NCBI GenBank assembly: GCA_021613535.1
Contig: CP075494.1
Coordinates: 16,182,001-16,246,000 of the forward strand
From: Adineta vaga
Lineage: Eukaryota; Rotifera
DNA length: 64,000 bases
Reading direction: 5' to 3'
In this document: in pieces, positions 33,118-45,445 of the stretch
Layout of the letters: every line of letters starts with the position of its first letter
Numbering within the stretch: position 1 is the stretch's first letter
Program-made: the position numbers and the translations under genes
Notes under the pieces: generated by a model
Databases searched by the model: none
Told to the model about the DNA's origin: nothing
Seen by the model: only the letters and a program-made list of their open reading frames with translations

Positions 33118-34094
33118 AATAATGTTTAAGAAGTAATGACACAGCGAGAGAAATTTTTGATGAACTTTAAAATAGTAGATTTATTCTGTATTAATTAAAA
33201 TAAAATTCTCATGATGTAAAATATTACACATGTGAATTTCAATTGGATATTTAAAAAATGCATTGTATATTCAAACTATTTTGACATCTTAATCTTGTAA
33301 CTCAACGTGTCAAAAAACATTCCACGACTGTTTTATTAGAGTTCTTTCTACATCTACATTCATAGAGGGTGTGAGTGAAGAAAATAGCATTACCCACACC
33401 CACCCTTACGATCCTAAACATCATCAGTAAATTCCATCTTACTTCTTCTAAACGTTTTCAATACTATATTTCTTATATCTCATTCGATGCGCCATGAAGA
33501 GCTCTACAAGATGGTGTATCTGATTTCTTAATTCAGACATAGTCACTTTATCCGACATGGTCCTTTAATTTACCCCAATTTCAGTCAATCGGAAAATGTA
33601 TGTTATGTTTTTAAAGAGCATTGACAGTGCTGACTCATCAACGTGATCGCTCGTCCATGATTGCATAGAGAACGAAAAAAGTGAGAAAAAAAGACAAGAC
33701 ATAGATATCAGGAGGAAGTAGTCTAGTTTCAAATGCTGTTCTTTTACTTTCGGTCTAAGGCGAGAGTGGGCGCGAAGGACGCAATTCGTAATATGAGACC
33801 GAAATAAGAAAGAAGGGTAACAACAGAACAGCAAGCGAAAAATAAAGAGAAAAATAGTGAGACAAGCAATAAACGGACATGGAAAAACGAAAAAGCTAGT
33901 AGTGTATAAATATAATCGACGAATGTACCACCAGCGTGACATTGAAAAACGAGTACAATCATCACAAAAAATAAGTTAGGTATGTGTGTTTATCAGAAAT
34001 TATCAATTATATGAGCGCAATCATGAGAAAATCTTTTAGACAGAAAATAATCTTCAGAAAGTGGTAGTATCGTCTCTCGTATATCAACACACAA
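33118..34094. other. Intergenic with one hairpin copy
   Basis: No recognised gene; overlapping minus-strand ORFs around 33565-33965 lack protein features. The hairpin at 33363-33408 is the only structure seen. Confidence 0.45.
33363..33408. repeat. Telomere-like hairpin repeat 13
   Basis: Left AGAGGGTGTGAGTGAAGAAA, right TACCCACACCCACCC. The core reads in the opposite sense to copies 1 and 5 (GAAGAAAATA). Confidence 0.75.
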
Positions 34095-36625
34095 ATGGGT
34101 AATAGTTCAAGTAATAACAATAATGGTATGCCAGTAGCAAGCTCTCGGTATGAATAGATAATTGATGATCATTGTTTTTCGTATCCATTGTTTTTAATAT
34201 CTGTCCCTCTGTAGATCCTGGCTTTCTTGGACACCGATATGGTTTATTAGTTGTGGTTCTATTATCTTGGGAATCATCGCTATGGTAGTCATCATATCAT
34301 TGTTTGCCTTATACTTGCCTAGCGCAGGCGATGACATATTGGTGGGAAACACCAATGAGGGTAGGAAGATTATTATTATCCTTACTCTTTCTAGTCTAGT
34401 TTCCTTTTTCAAGGAGCAAGGACCATTAATATGGTGTTTGTAACTGATTTTTATAGTATTGATACAACAAACTTCATTGAATATGATTCACTTGCTCAAC
34501 AAGTTTGCGTTTTCTCTAATTATAATGATGCGATCTGAATACTTTAGCTTTAGCTTAATCGACATCTTGGCTATACAAAACGAATACTGAATGTTCAGAA
34601 GTCTTTTTCTAGTAGCGGTACGATAACATCTACTGATGGCAGAAAAAAGAAGCGACAAACAAAGTCAGTTACTTTACTTGCATTAATCTTCTTCTAATTA
34701 AAAGATTTGTTACATTATGCATTCTATTTAGTAGTAATATATCTTGTAACGCTGAGAATGATGGAAGTTCTCAAGGTATAAGAACAAGTAGCAAATTGAG
34801 TATTGTAGCTTATGTCACTGCATGTGCGAAAAGTACGTGTCGTACCGATTATTGTCTACAAAAATGTGTAGCTGAAGTTAAATCGGATATTAAGTCGAAA
34901 TTTAGTTCGAGCACAGTTTTGCTTACAGTTCAGATAACCAACGGTACAAATATTTCAATTTCCTCTCAATTTTGCTCGTTTGGCCAGGTTGTTTCAGGTA
35001 AAAGATAAATTGTGATATATATTTTTCAACAAGATAATGTCTACATTAACTTCAAGGATTGCCAAAGTTATAGACCACTCCCCCTGTCTTGATAAGAAAA
35101 ATTTATTTTGTATTTTCAAAAGACATCTATGTGTCTACAATATATGTTCGTTAGATAGTTCGATACATGTATCACATGAACATGTGGTGGTCCTTTATTC
35201 TTGTCGGCGTGAGGGCGTGGGCGGGTGAGGATCTCTTGCATTCATCCACACCCACCCACACCCAAGCGGTGAACAATTGTCACCATTAAATCCCTCCGAA
35301 AATTTCGGAGCTCTATCAGAGGATAGAGCTGGTTTTGTAAAAATTTCTTTTCGTAGTAACTATTCTTTGAAACAACGAAAAATATGTAAATTTTTGATGC
35401 TCATCGATTGATGATGTGTTCAATGTACTAAAGTTTTCCTTTCAATAAATCAATACAACAAAATAAGTAAATATACAGGACGATAGCGAATTTCACGTTC
35501 TATCAAAATTTCTAATTATTTGTTGAAAAAAACTAATTTTTACGTCAATCAAAAAATCATGCCTGTGATAATGTAGGTATAAGGGTGACTTCATTGCATT
35601 CGATTTCGTTCTTGGTAATACCTAAGTACAAATAAAAATGCATAGATAGGAGGTGATGAAAACTCCATGGGACTTCAGAATATGCAATTGGCTCTAACAA
35701 AAATATTATTATAATAACAATAAAGTCAAAATACAGGTGGAAACTTTTTTCGGGAGATATAATGAATTTATATATTAAACATATAAAGAAAATTAGAAAT
35801 AAACACTTTTTAAATCAAAAATTATTCTTCAAATTGTCATTAAAATCGAGAAAAAGAATGATTTTCAAGAGTAATTTGAGACAGTTCTCGAGAAAGCAGT
35901 CTAAGGATGTTGACACTTGGCATCATCCAGTGCGAGAAAGTTATGAAAATGAGGTAAAATCTTTCAAAATGATATGACTTTTACTATTCAAATGAGCAAA
36001 ATTCCAAAGACATGAACTTTGAAATCAGCATGTGTGTGTAATTCTTCGAGTACATCCGAAAATGTAATGTGGTAGTACTATAGTGAGGGAACTACAGCTA
36101 AAGTATGATTTCTTTTTGCTGTTCGCTGGATTCTTTAAACATGAAGCAAAAATATTTTATAATAAATGTTTCTTTTGTGATTTATAAGCAATTACAACTT
36201 CAATTACGTCCACGACAATAACAACAACAACAACAACAACTACTACTACTACTACAACGGCTTTTTCTTGTGTTCAGTTTTGTTCTGGTTCTCGTGCTAC
36301 TCATACTACGGATAGTACTACTTGCGCTCTAGATGGACAATTTAATGGTGTTACATATGATAGTACTGTTGATGCCGTTAATAATGCTCGTTTTACTGGT
36401 AATACTTATTGCAATAGTGTTCCTCTCAATTATGGTCTGAATACTGCCAATGGAGGTATTGGTTGTGGAAGTTCTACTGTGACTTGTCCTAGTGGTTACT
36501 GTTGTGTTTTTGATACCACCGGTCCTGGTGTTAATAGTAATTCGGGTATAATTCTCCTTCTTGGCACTGCTACTAGCACCAATAATAATATTCCTCGTTA
36601 TGTCTGCGTTTCATCGTGTCCGTAA
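34095..36625 (+). CDS. Membrane / SEA-like / Thr-linker / Cys-domain mosaic protein
   Basis: Exons: 34095-34147 (MGNSSSNNNN...), 34215-34360 (membrane helix WFISCGSIILGIIAMVVIIS), 34457-34502, 34554-34663, 34732-34997 and 36189-36625. The region after the helix resembles an SEA module and contains a basic cluster RKKKRQ (about 34641-34658), a furin-like site. A Thr-only linker follows, then a terminal domain with paired cysteines (CVQFCSG, CGSSTVTCPSGYCC, CVSSCP-stop). The last exon has no ATG and is easily missed. The intron before it is about 1.19 kb and contains a hairpin repeat. The joint 34360/34457 does not keep frame with the exons as drawn, so a small exon is missing or the copy is damaged. 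Inferred type II surface protein. Confidence 0.65.
35206..35264. repeat. Telomere-like hairpin repeat 14 (intronic)
   Basis: Left GTGAGGGCGTGGGCGGGTGA, core GGATCTCTTGCATTC, right ATCCACACCCACCCACACCC. It lies inside the long intron of the mosaic gene at 34095-36625. Confidence 0.75.
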
Positions 36626-36759
36626 ATTGATGGATCACATACCTATGAATCAAAACAGTGCATATTGACACTCTATCATATTAACTGAGATTATATTGAC
36701 TTTTTTCGATCATAATACGTATTGTCCAAGCGTAACGCTGTTACATTTTTGGCATACTA

Positions 36760-36816
36760 TTGAGGGTGTGGGTGTGTGAGAGTTTGGATAAAGAAAGAAT
36801 ATCTTCACCCACATCC
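36760..36816. repeat. Telomere-like hairpin repeat 15
   Basis: Left TTGAGGGTGTGGGTGTGTGA, core AAAGAAAGAATATC in the reverse sense, right TTCACCCACATCC. 36626-37560 otherwise shows no gene. Confidence 0.75.
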
Positions 36817-37559
36817 AATAGATAATAAATACTATATTGTATTTCAATATAGTAAAAAATCAACAAAAAAATGCGGAAATCTCCAGTTTTATCCGAGAGT
36901 TATATCTAATTCAAAAGAGCATGAGAAAGATGGGCCATTCTAGAATGTCTATAGATAGCAAAATTATCATGAGATATTTTTTTCAATGAACATATGGCTT
37001 CTCTTGACTGTTGCATATCCAAGAGGATTTTTAGGTCGAAAATAGTTTATATTTGAACTCTCCGTCTTCTTAGTTCCTTTTGTATAATATATCATTTTAT
37101 GTCTCGGAAAATTCTCTATTGAATGTTATATAACATACGGAATTTTATTCGACTTTGATATAAAGATTCTCTTACGAGAAAGGCAATATAACAATTTTTC
37201 CCAAGAAAAAAACAGGGAAAAATCAGTATTTTTATAGTATAATTCAGGAAGGATTCGTTCAATGAGGCTCATCTTCGAACTCAATCGAGATGACGACGAG
37301 ACTAAATTGTGTACAAAATTTCATCTCAATTTGACTCTCCTTGCAAATATTATCATATAAACCGACGGACACACTGACCGATACTATAATGTGTTCTAAC
37401 GTTTTGAGTACAATAACCGAAAGAATGAACGTATTATTTTATTAAATGACATGGTGTGAATTTATATCGCACAGATACATCATTATACATCAAAACTGAT
37501 TATCAAACCTGTTTTTATTATTATTCAAAAATTCATCTGAATATGTTTATTTCGTATGG

Positions 37560-39300
37560 TATTAGAAATTTATGAGTACATATGATCAAGAAAGAACAGA
37601 ACAATGTACTGATGGCTTATATATACATTCGATTATATGTATGGAATGAAATATGTGATGGTAAACGAGATTGTTTAAATAGTAAAGATGAACAAAATTG
37701 TTCAATATTTGAATTACTAGATTGTCAAGAAGATTATCGATTTTTATATGGATTTTAGTCTATACCAAAATACTTTGTAATGGATTAATTGAACATAAAT
37801 ATGAAAATGAAACTGGATGAAACAGATTGTTATCTTTTTTTGGATCATGTGCATCACTATCAACAGTGTGTATAATACAAAATGGGATTGCAAGTAGAGT
37901 TGTAAGCCGTATGCGGTTGAGCTGTTGCCGCACCATGATACCTATATTAATATAAGATTTCTAAATATTTTCAGTGTCCAGAATCAGTATTTTTTTACCT
38001 ATAGTTTCTTGTTACAGCGTTCTGTATCATAGTTTTTAGTTTTTTTGCTTGAAAATTATACAAAAGGGAGACATTTTTTGAAAGAATAGCAGAAAATATT
38101 CTAGTCGTTATCGAGCGAGACGTACAGCTTACAGTTTGAATGACTTTGATAAAGTCAATTGTTTTAATTTCTATCAGCCAACTTTCAAAACATTTTGCCA
38201 ATTAAATGAACATGTTTACCATTGAATCGTGCAGATGATCAATTTAATAATTCATGTAATTTACAGAAAACTAATCATTTTCAATGTTATAATAATACAA
38301 AATGTTTATCATTAGATAAATTATGTGATGAAACAAATGATTGTCCATTTAGAGATGATGAAGAAGCAGCAATATGTCTTTATGGTTAGAGACATCATTG
38401 ACAAATTTTATGCTAAAAAGAAATTTTCTTTGTCAAGTTGATGTTTGTTTACATCGAAAATATCAATGTGATAGAATATTTAATTGTTTTGATAACGAAA
38501 CTGAATGGTTCTGTAATTTTAGTTTGCTAATTTATTTAATAGATAAAAAAAACTTTGTTTATGTCCACCAAATTTTTATGGTGATTGTTGCCAATATCAA
38601 TAAATAATAAAATTTCTTTTTTTCTCTTTATAATATACGAATACAAGTGAAATAATAGATTATGATGAAACTGTATATTTATCATTAAGGATAACATTAC
38701 AACTAAGTAAATATTATATTTATTTAGTTTATCCTGTTACAATGTCAACTATTGAATTTAAATGTGCTTGGTTATTTAGTATTCCAATTTCTATGGATAT
38801 TCTACCAGTACAAAGAGTTGTTAATCGTTTTGTTGTTAGATATTTAACGAATTTATTTTATCGTTATTGTTATCGTCAATATGGTTTGGTAATCAATGTC
38901 GATTTGAAATCCCATTGAATTTTTTTATCAATATCTATATGTTCATTGTCAAATATAGATCCAACAATGCACAAATAATGGTATATGATCATTAATGGAT
39001 GTACGTGATGGAGTTTGTTTATGTTTGGAACACAATATGAAGAATGAGTATGTCAAATAGAATCGTTACAAATTTCGTTAAAATTATCGAATTTTTTAAT
39101 TGAAGATAAAGATTTATCAGCAATTACTTATTCATATGAATTAATTTTTCAAGAAATAATTCAAGATTTATTATCATATGAAAATAATCGTTTATGGTGT
39201 GTTATTACATTTGATCAATTTAATTGAATGAAAAAATACTTTCCATTAATTTTATATAATGAATTTGTTAAAAAATAAACATTTGTTATATTACCATTAT
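37560..39300 (+). pseudogene. LDLa/EGF receptor-like gene, degraded
   Basis: Scattered fragments on the plus strand. An LDL-receptor class A module at about 37600-37705 (ICDGKRDCLNSKDEQNC); a second at about 38250-38385 (CYNNTKCLSLDKLCDETNDC followed by acidic residues); a third at about 38416-38510 (CLHRKYQCDRIFNCFDNE); an EGF-like scrap (LCPPNFYGDCCQYQ) near 38560; and a downstream segment (YIYLVYPVTMSTIEFKCAWLF, about 38710-38780) that, from memory, accompanies these modules in rotifer receptors. Stops and frame changes separate all of them. The first scrap is separated from the rest by 37880-38190, which looks unrelated. A lost extracellular lipoprotein-receptor-like gene. Confidence 0.65.
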
Positions 39301-40560
39301 TACTAAATAGAATTTACCACGTTTAATATTTATGTTTTATTTTATTCGTTGTGTTATGAACATCTCATTTGTAAGAAAAATTCCATGAAAATACATAGTA
39401 TCAACGATTAAAAATAATCCTTTCATTTTTGACGAATAAGCATGGGATTTCTTACCAGCTATCAGTATAATTCTCAAGAGGGAAAGTGCACAGGTTAGGT
39501 GTCGTCACTGCCTATCTTAATTATGGATGTGCAGATGTCCACACTTTTGCCCTTAATAATTTCACAGGTTGTTCAATACTAGAAAAAAAAATTTTTCTCT
39601 TAATTTTTTGAACTATCTCGTGTTGATATTCGTATATAAAAAACAAAACTGTTTTCACAGTGAGAAAATTAATTAGTTACATGTTAACATACATCTCGAT
39701 AGAAAACAAAATCTTTGAGAAATCTATTTTAGTTGTAAGACGTTCTCTTCTCTGTTTTGTTACTTGTCTTAGAGTATGTTTCTGTTTCAAACTAACAGTA
39801 TTCCTTATAATCCATTACAAATATGAAAGATCGATATGTGTTGATTTTTCTCTTACCGATTTTGATAACGAGTAGAAAAATATCAAACCTTTCTTTGACT
39901 GTACTTTCAAGAAATTGTCGATGCATTCATGACATTTTTCTTTTGTCTTTGTTTCACTGAACTATATTGAAACTGTGGTAGTTGTCTTAAAATCAAATAG
40001 ACAGTTTCTGAGACAAAAAGCAAAAAAAATAGTTTGCTTCTATGATCTTACAATTACATCCCCCAAACAATATATCCATTTTAAGATATGGTGTAGGTCA
40101 AGATATATCTTCTTCATCCACACTCACAATCTCAAGATCACTAAATTTTTATTTTCATTTACTGATACTTTTGATTCAGAAAGAAGTTTTCATATTTCTT
40201 ATCCACTACCGTTTTCCTACTGTCTAAAAAAATCATGAACTATTTGCTTTTGTCGTCAGTGGAAGAAAACATAAAGATATGAAAAAGATCTTGATCGTTC
40301 ATTTGTACTCTGACAGAGTTCATGATCAGTTTTAGGTAGTTTCCTACTTTGCGTTGCAAGTCTTCTTCGATGGAAATATCTTTTTAAGCCTTCAGCAACA
40401 ATAATAACTCTTTACACATAAAAGAAACAAAGTCTGCCCTTTATATAGGAACAAACTTCGAGTAATTATTAATCCTAGTTTAATGAAGTAGTTATCAATA
40501 AAATCTGTTTTAGATGACCTTTATATGAGAATGAAAAAATAATGAATCTTAGGTTTCTAT
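39301..40560. other. Intergenic, one weak hairpin
   Basis: No gene recognised. 40087-40130 (GGTGTAGGTCAAGATATATC ... TCCACACTCAC) is a degenerate hairpin copy. Confidence 0.4.
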
Positions 40561-40574
40561 TGATAGTATTTGAG

Positions 40575-43387
40575 AGAAATCCGTTGTTAATATAATATTC
40601 TCTGTGAAAGTACTGAAAAAGTACATATGATTAAAAGTAAAGAAGATGCTTTTTTCTACATTTGGATTGAAAAAGATAACTTTCATCATTTTACTGTTAA
40701 AACTAAAACACAATTAGTATTTTTATCTCTGTAAATTTTTCTTTGTTCTGGCTGAGTAAATTACTGGAACGATATCCACACGAGCTCCTCTTCTTTCACA
40801 AAAGATGCATAAAAAACTGAAACATTTCTTGAATTCTTTCCGAAATAATGTTGAAGTTAAGCGATGAACATAGAAGTTTATCTAAATAGAATCAAATTAG
40901 TTTCATTTCTCTAATAATTTACACTTACTGCATAATTAATACCCCAAAACCAAGTTAAAATTACAGATAAACTTGTGATAAATGGAACACTCAGATCATC
41001 GGAAACTAACACCACATAAACATACAGAATACGATAGACACCAATCTGAACAGTTGTAATGAAAAATATGATGACAGTTGTCAGCATGAGAAGAAATAAT
41101 TGATTTTGTACTCGATTGTTATGTCTCACTGTTTGTTTTCGATTTTGAACATGGTTTTGTCCTTGATGTATAGCCTTTTTCTGAAGACGTATCTTGATAA
41201 AAATATCAACAACGAAAAATAATATTAATGCAGCAGGAACAAGACAACTGATCGATGACTATCAATGACATGAACTTAAATTAATAAATGATCAATATGA
41301 AAATATCTTACTTGTAGAATAGGCCATGTTAGATAATAAAAATTGACAAAATCATTTGGGAAACCCAACATTGGTATACAGTCAAAATATGGCACGACAA
41401 AACCGGTCGATCCAAACAATGGTGTTAAGAACACGACATGAAGACCTATGGTGATACTATAGAGAATAACTATAGCTATCAAAGCTTTCTTTTGAGTGCA
41501 AATAGCAGGTGATTTGTATGGAAATCGTGTGCGAATCCATCGATCCATTGCAATAATGACAAGAATCCATGCTGAACAGAATTGACTCGCCTTCATAAGA
41601 AACTCACGCCAGCGACACATAAAATTGAGATCAATGCGTGTATCCAGTTGAAACTGTAAACCATAATTAATAAAATCAAAAATTAATGCAGATAAAAAGC
41701 ATATATCTGAGATAGCTAAGGCAATGTATAATGTGCCAGTTGAACTCGCTCTTAGTATTGGTCGAGTAAATGTAAGTAGACTAGCACTATTGCCAGTATA
41801 ACCAAGAATGAATAAACTCAGATAACCCCACGAATAAAATTTGGTAGCAAGAGGTGGAAAGAAATAGTCATCATAATCGCTTTTATAGCGTGACTGAGAG
41901 AGCACAACAGATGTATTTTCCATATTGTTGAAAACCAATTTATTTTAATTAATAATAGAATATAAAACAGAAGACTGCAGTAGACGTATATATATATTCT
42001 TTTTCTCTGTTTTCTTCTAATTTGTTTTACTCGTTTTTTTTAAATCTTTTCATAACTCTAGGTTATAATTATGTAAAGAGAGAGAGAGAGTGATAGGGAG
42101 AGAAGAAGCGATCATCCATCTTTGAACATTTCTCTCAAAAAACCACTAAAAGTATCTGACCGAGTAAATATCATATATTGATATTTATGTAGTCCTTAGT
42201 ACATCAATTCCTTCTATTTTGTGAACCGCACAGTTTTGTACACTCTTTCGAATGAGACATTGGTCGTCAAAAATGGATAAAATATGCTCAAGATATAGGC
42301 AAAATACTAGAGATAATTCTTTTCTTTGAGTATTCAGACCCCTCGCTGCTTCAATACCTGTAACTCCGTATCAGATTAACGTATAGAAGTCTTCCATAAC
42401 CTCAGTTTAGCGTGAGGGATGAAGTGACGAAGAAAATGATATATTAATTGCGACCATGAAATTGAGTTTTTTGATGGGCTCATGAGACTTCTCTTAACAA
42501 TTAGAAAATCTTAAGTGTTATAAATAGTATGATGCACACTGTTTTTGAGTTCTTTTGTTGGAAGGCTTTTCATATAAACATGTCATAATTATGCCATAAA
42601 CACGGCTTAAAATATCAGAGAAAAATTAGAATATAATTTATTTCAGATTATGATTTCTTGTAATGCTTATTCGTTCATAGAAAATTATTATGAAAATATA
42701 AAAATTGTAATAAACCCTTTGCTAATGAAACATTTGTGACAGAGTAAAGTTTAATAAAGTGAAAATGTAAATTTAGACGAACAAAAAGATCGTTATTAAC
42801 AGTGTTTTAGGGTATAATAATCTTTCAAATAATTCATTGTGGATCGTTTAGGGTACCTCATCAGTAAGGAAACAAATTCTAATTTTGAATTTTTTTCTTT
42901 CAGATCGCTATTTAGTTTTCATATTTATACGACAGATATTAAATTTTATACGTGAAATGTAAAGAAGGCAATGAAAAGTATTATATCCCTATCTTTGTCC
43001 TTATTTTGCATTCTATCCTTATGATTCTTTGTCCTTTTCTGATTTAGAAGAGTAAATAAGTCATTATTTCGTATGAGAACGATGTGACATTTGATATGAA
43101 GGAATAAACGGAAGCACAGCTTCATTAGCACTGGAGCATCTTCTATCGAAAATCATGACATGACAGATGTAGCATCTAAACAATATCTTTGTATTATAAT
43201 TAGTTCAACGGCGCACAATTTCGAAATAATCATCGGAAAGAAAATATATCTGATAGCTAGGCATGCAGTAATACCAAAACTCTTGGTTTTGCGATGGTTT
43301 TGACAGTTTTGGCATTAGTCTTGAGATGGTTTGGACAGATTTGATTCTATGCTTTTGAGATATTAGTACAACATGAATATTTTTATA
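40575..43387. repeat. Direct duplication, copy 1 (with 7TM gene)
   Basis: About 2.8 kb repeated in the same orientation at 58945-61597. Similarity starts near TTGTTAATATAATATTCT and includes the whole receptor gene, its introns and about 1.4 kb of its 5' flank. It fades near TTTTGAGATATTAGTACAAC. Confidence 0.88.
40723..41938 (-). CDS. Rhodopsin-type peptide-like 7TM receptor, copy 1
   Basis: Exons 41938-41312, 41258-40929 and 40881-40723 on the minus strand give about 371 residues. TM1 has LGYTGNSASLLTF (conserved GN). TM2 has LYIALAISDICFL (conserved D). TM3 ends AWILVIIAMDRWIRTRFPY, with DRW in place of DRY. TM4-TM5 carry the extracellular Cys. TM6 is FFITTVQIGVYRILYV, without the usual CWxP. 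TM7 is split by an intron and reads WFWGINYA|INFYVHRLTSTLFRKEF, matching the N-P-x-x-Y/helix-8 region of FMRFamide-type receptors of invertebrates. Both introns are about 50 bp. It is nearly identical to the gene at 59110-60316. Confidence 0.87.
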
Positions 43388-43784
43388 GAATAGATATCTA
43401 TCATATATTCTTACTAATTATCCTATATTTTTCAAGTTGAACTATAGACGTGTAATATTTTAATGCGTCTTAGAAAAATGTGCTTTCTTTTATCAATTTT
43501 GTGTTGATAAAAGTTAAAATATCACTTAAAAACTATCGATCAGTTCATCTTAAAAACACAGTGTGAAAAAAATACTTCTGACAAATTGAACGAAAACGTT
43601 TTATACTAATACTATCAATGATTTCCAGGAAGTTTGAATAAGGGTATGAGTGTGGGTGAAGAAGAGATACATTGACCCACACCCTACAAATCACGTGATA
43701 TCATATCATATCGTTGGATATTTCTTATAATCAATTATTGATGTAAATTCGTGTGTCTGAAAGTAGAGATAAACTGTCATTTAT
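41939..43784. other. 5' flank of receptor copy 1 and intergenic DNA
   Basis: 41939-43387 belongs to the duplication. It contains a (AG)n run at about 42080. A hairpin lies at 43640. No coding region was recognised. Confidence 0.45.
43640..43685. repeat. Telomere-like hairpin repeat 16
   Basis: Left AGGGTATGAGTGTGGGTGAA, core GAAGAGATAC, right TTGACCCACACCC. It lies about 100 bp past the end of the ankyrin-type gene remains. Confidence 0.75.
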
Positions 43785-45190
43785 TAGTTTCAGGGTTCAT
43801 TTGAATTAATTGTTCAGTTTTTAAAAATTTCAAAAGTTGTTGATTTTTTTCCATCTCTAAAATATCATTCAACGTCTGACCATGAAAGTTTGCTTTCTGT
43901 TGATAACATCCAATTTTAATGAGATATTGAATAAGTAAAAATCGACCACCATTAACTTTAAGACAAGTATATAATAAAAGATCATTTCCATCATCATCTA
44001 AAGAGATAGATTAAATTTTTAATAAATCCATTTTCTGTATTATTTAATAGATAAAATAAACATTGTTTGTTTGTTTGTAAAGAAAGATTCCATAGTAATT
44101 TCTCATTGAGAAATCTATTCAATAAATATCTTCCTCGTTGACTTGCAAGTGTTAAATCAAAAAGATGATTTCTTCGATTCGATTGTGTTTTATGAAATAA
44201 TCGATCAATTGAAAAAATCTTTCATTTGTTTTTTTCAATAAATTTATCTTCATTTTCGTTGTATATTCAACAAATAATAATTTTAAGACTTCTTTTTGGA
44301 TTGTTTGGAAATAAATATTATCATTCATAATGTATTTATCGAAACAAATGGATTCGAACCAATATTGATCATCAAATGTAGAAATTAAAGCTTGAATTGA
44401 GAAAAGAATAAGATCGATTATGATCTGATACAATTTTATATTGTATTTTATGCTTTTAAAATGATTCATAAGATAGAAAAAGCCATGTATATTCATGGAT
44501 ATACAATGATTATTGAAATAAATATATTTTAAATAATAAACATGTGAAATAATTAATGCTTTGAGCATATTAATTAAATGTAGATGAAGTAATCGAGATT
44601 TTGTTAGGACTAATTGTTGATGAGAAAACAAAATTGTATGAAAGAATGATTTGAAGAAAATATATTACATGTTTTCAGTGTGTAATCATCAATATAAAGA
44701 CTATTTGTGAATATTAAAGAACTAATTTGATTAATATTTGTCATATGAAGACTTTTTCAATTATTTAATTATTCAATTTGATTTCTGAGTTGACAACGGA
44801 GACGTTTTGTTTGCTGACGATTGTAATGAATGTGTTGAGATAGAAACATGGTCATTTTTAACTTAAATTCATTTCCTAATTGAATGTATTTTCTTTTAAA
44901 ATGATCAATAATATATTCATTGTTCTTTGTTGCTTTGATTGATAATATTAGATCTTAAAACACTGAAGAATCATTTATATGAGTGAAATCTTCATCAAAA
45001 CTTCTATTTAAATACAAAAAAACTGAGTCCAATAATGAGAACGTCGATCACAAAGGATATTATTTAGACGATTATTTTATCCAAGATATGTTTTTAACAC
45101 AGAATAAATATCACCAGAATATTCCATAATGGTCATAATGATTTCATCGGATAAATTTTCAAAACTTGTTATCAACATATTCGAAGTTAC
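43785..45190 (-). pseudogene. Ankyrin-type repeat protein, frameshifted
   Basis: Minus-strand fragments: KSLHMTNINQISSLIFTNS (near 44730), a long helical block (44631-44230), HLFDLTLASQRGRYLLNRF (about 44165-44105), then GNDLLLYTCLKVNGGRFLLIQYLIKIGC and NFHGQTLNDILEMEK (about 44000-43850), which resemble ankyrin units and end in a stop near 43785. The frame is broken near 44225; a GTTTAT...TTTAG intron (about 44065-44005) restores it later. Further 5' pieces are in several frames. I take it as a decayed member of a rotifer ankyrin-containing family. Confidence 0.55.
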
Positions 45191-45330
45191 TTTTCCTATC
45201 GTCAAAAGAACGATTTATATAATTTTCGAATGACAAAATATGTTATTGCACCATTGATTGGCATATACATGAGTCATACATAGCGACTTGTGTAATACCA
45301 AAATATTTATCAGAAATTTTGAATTAAAAG

Positions 45331-45434
45331 AAGGGTACAGGTGTGAGTATATGAGTGTGGCGGTGGTTGAGGTTGAAGCGTGGGTATGGGTGCTACAGTC
45401 ATTTAAGATCTCTACCCACACCCACACCCACCCT
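45331..45434. repeat. Telomere-like hairpin repeat 17 (double)
   Basis: An unusually long copy. G/T-rich tracts at 45331-45392 (GGTGTGAGTATATGAGTGTGG, then GTGGGTATGGGTGC), core AGATCTCTA, right arm CCCACACCCACACCCACCC. It ends 11 bp before the ATG of the Kelch gene. Confidence 0.75.
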
Positions 45435-45445
45435 TTTTTCATAGA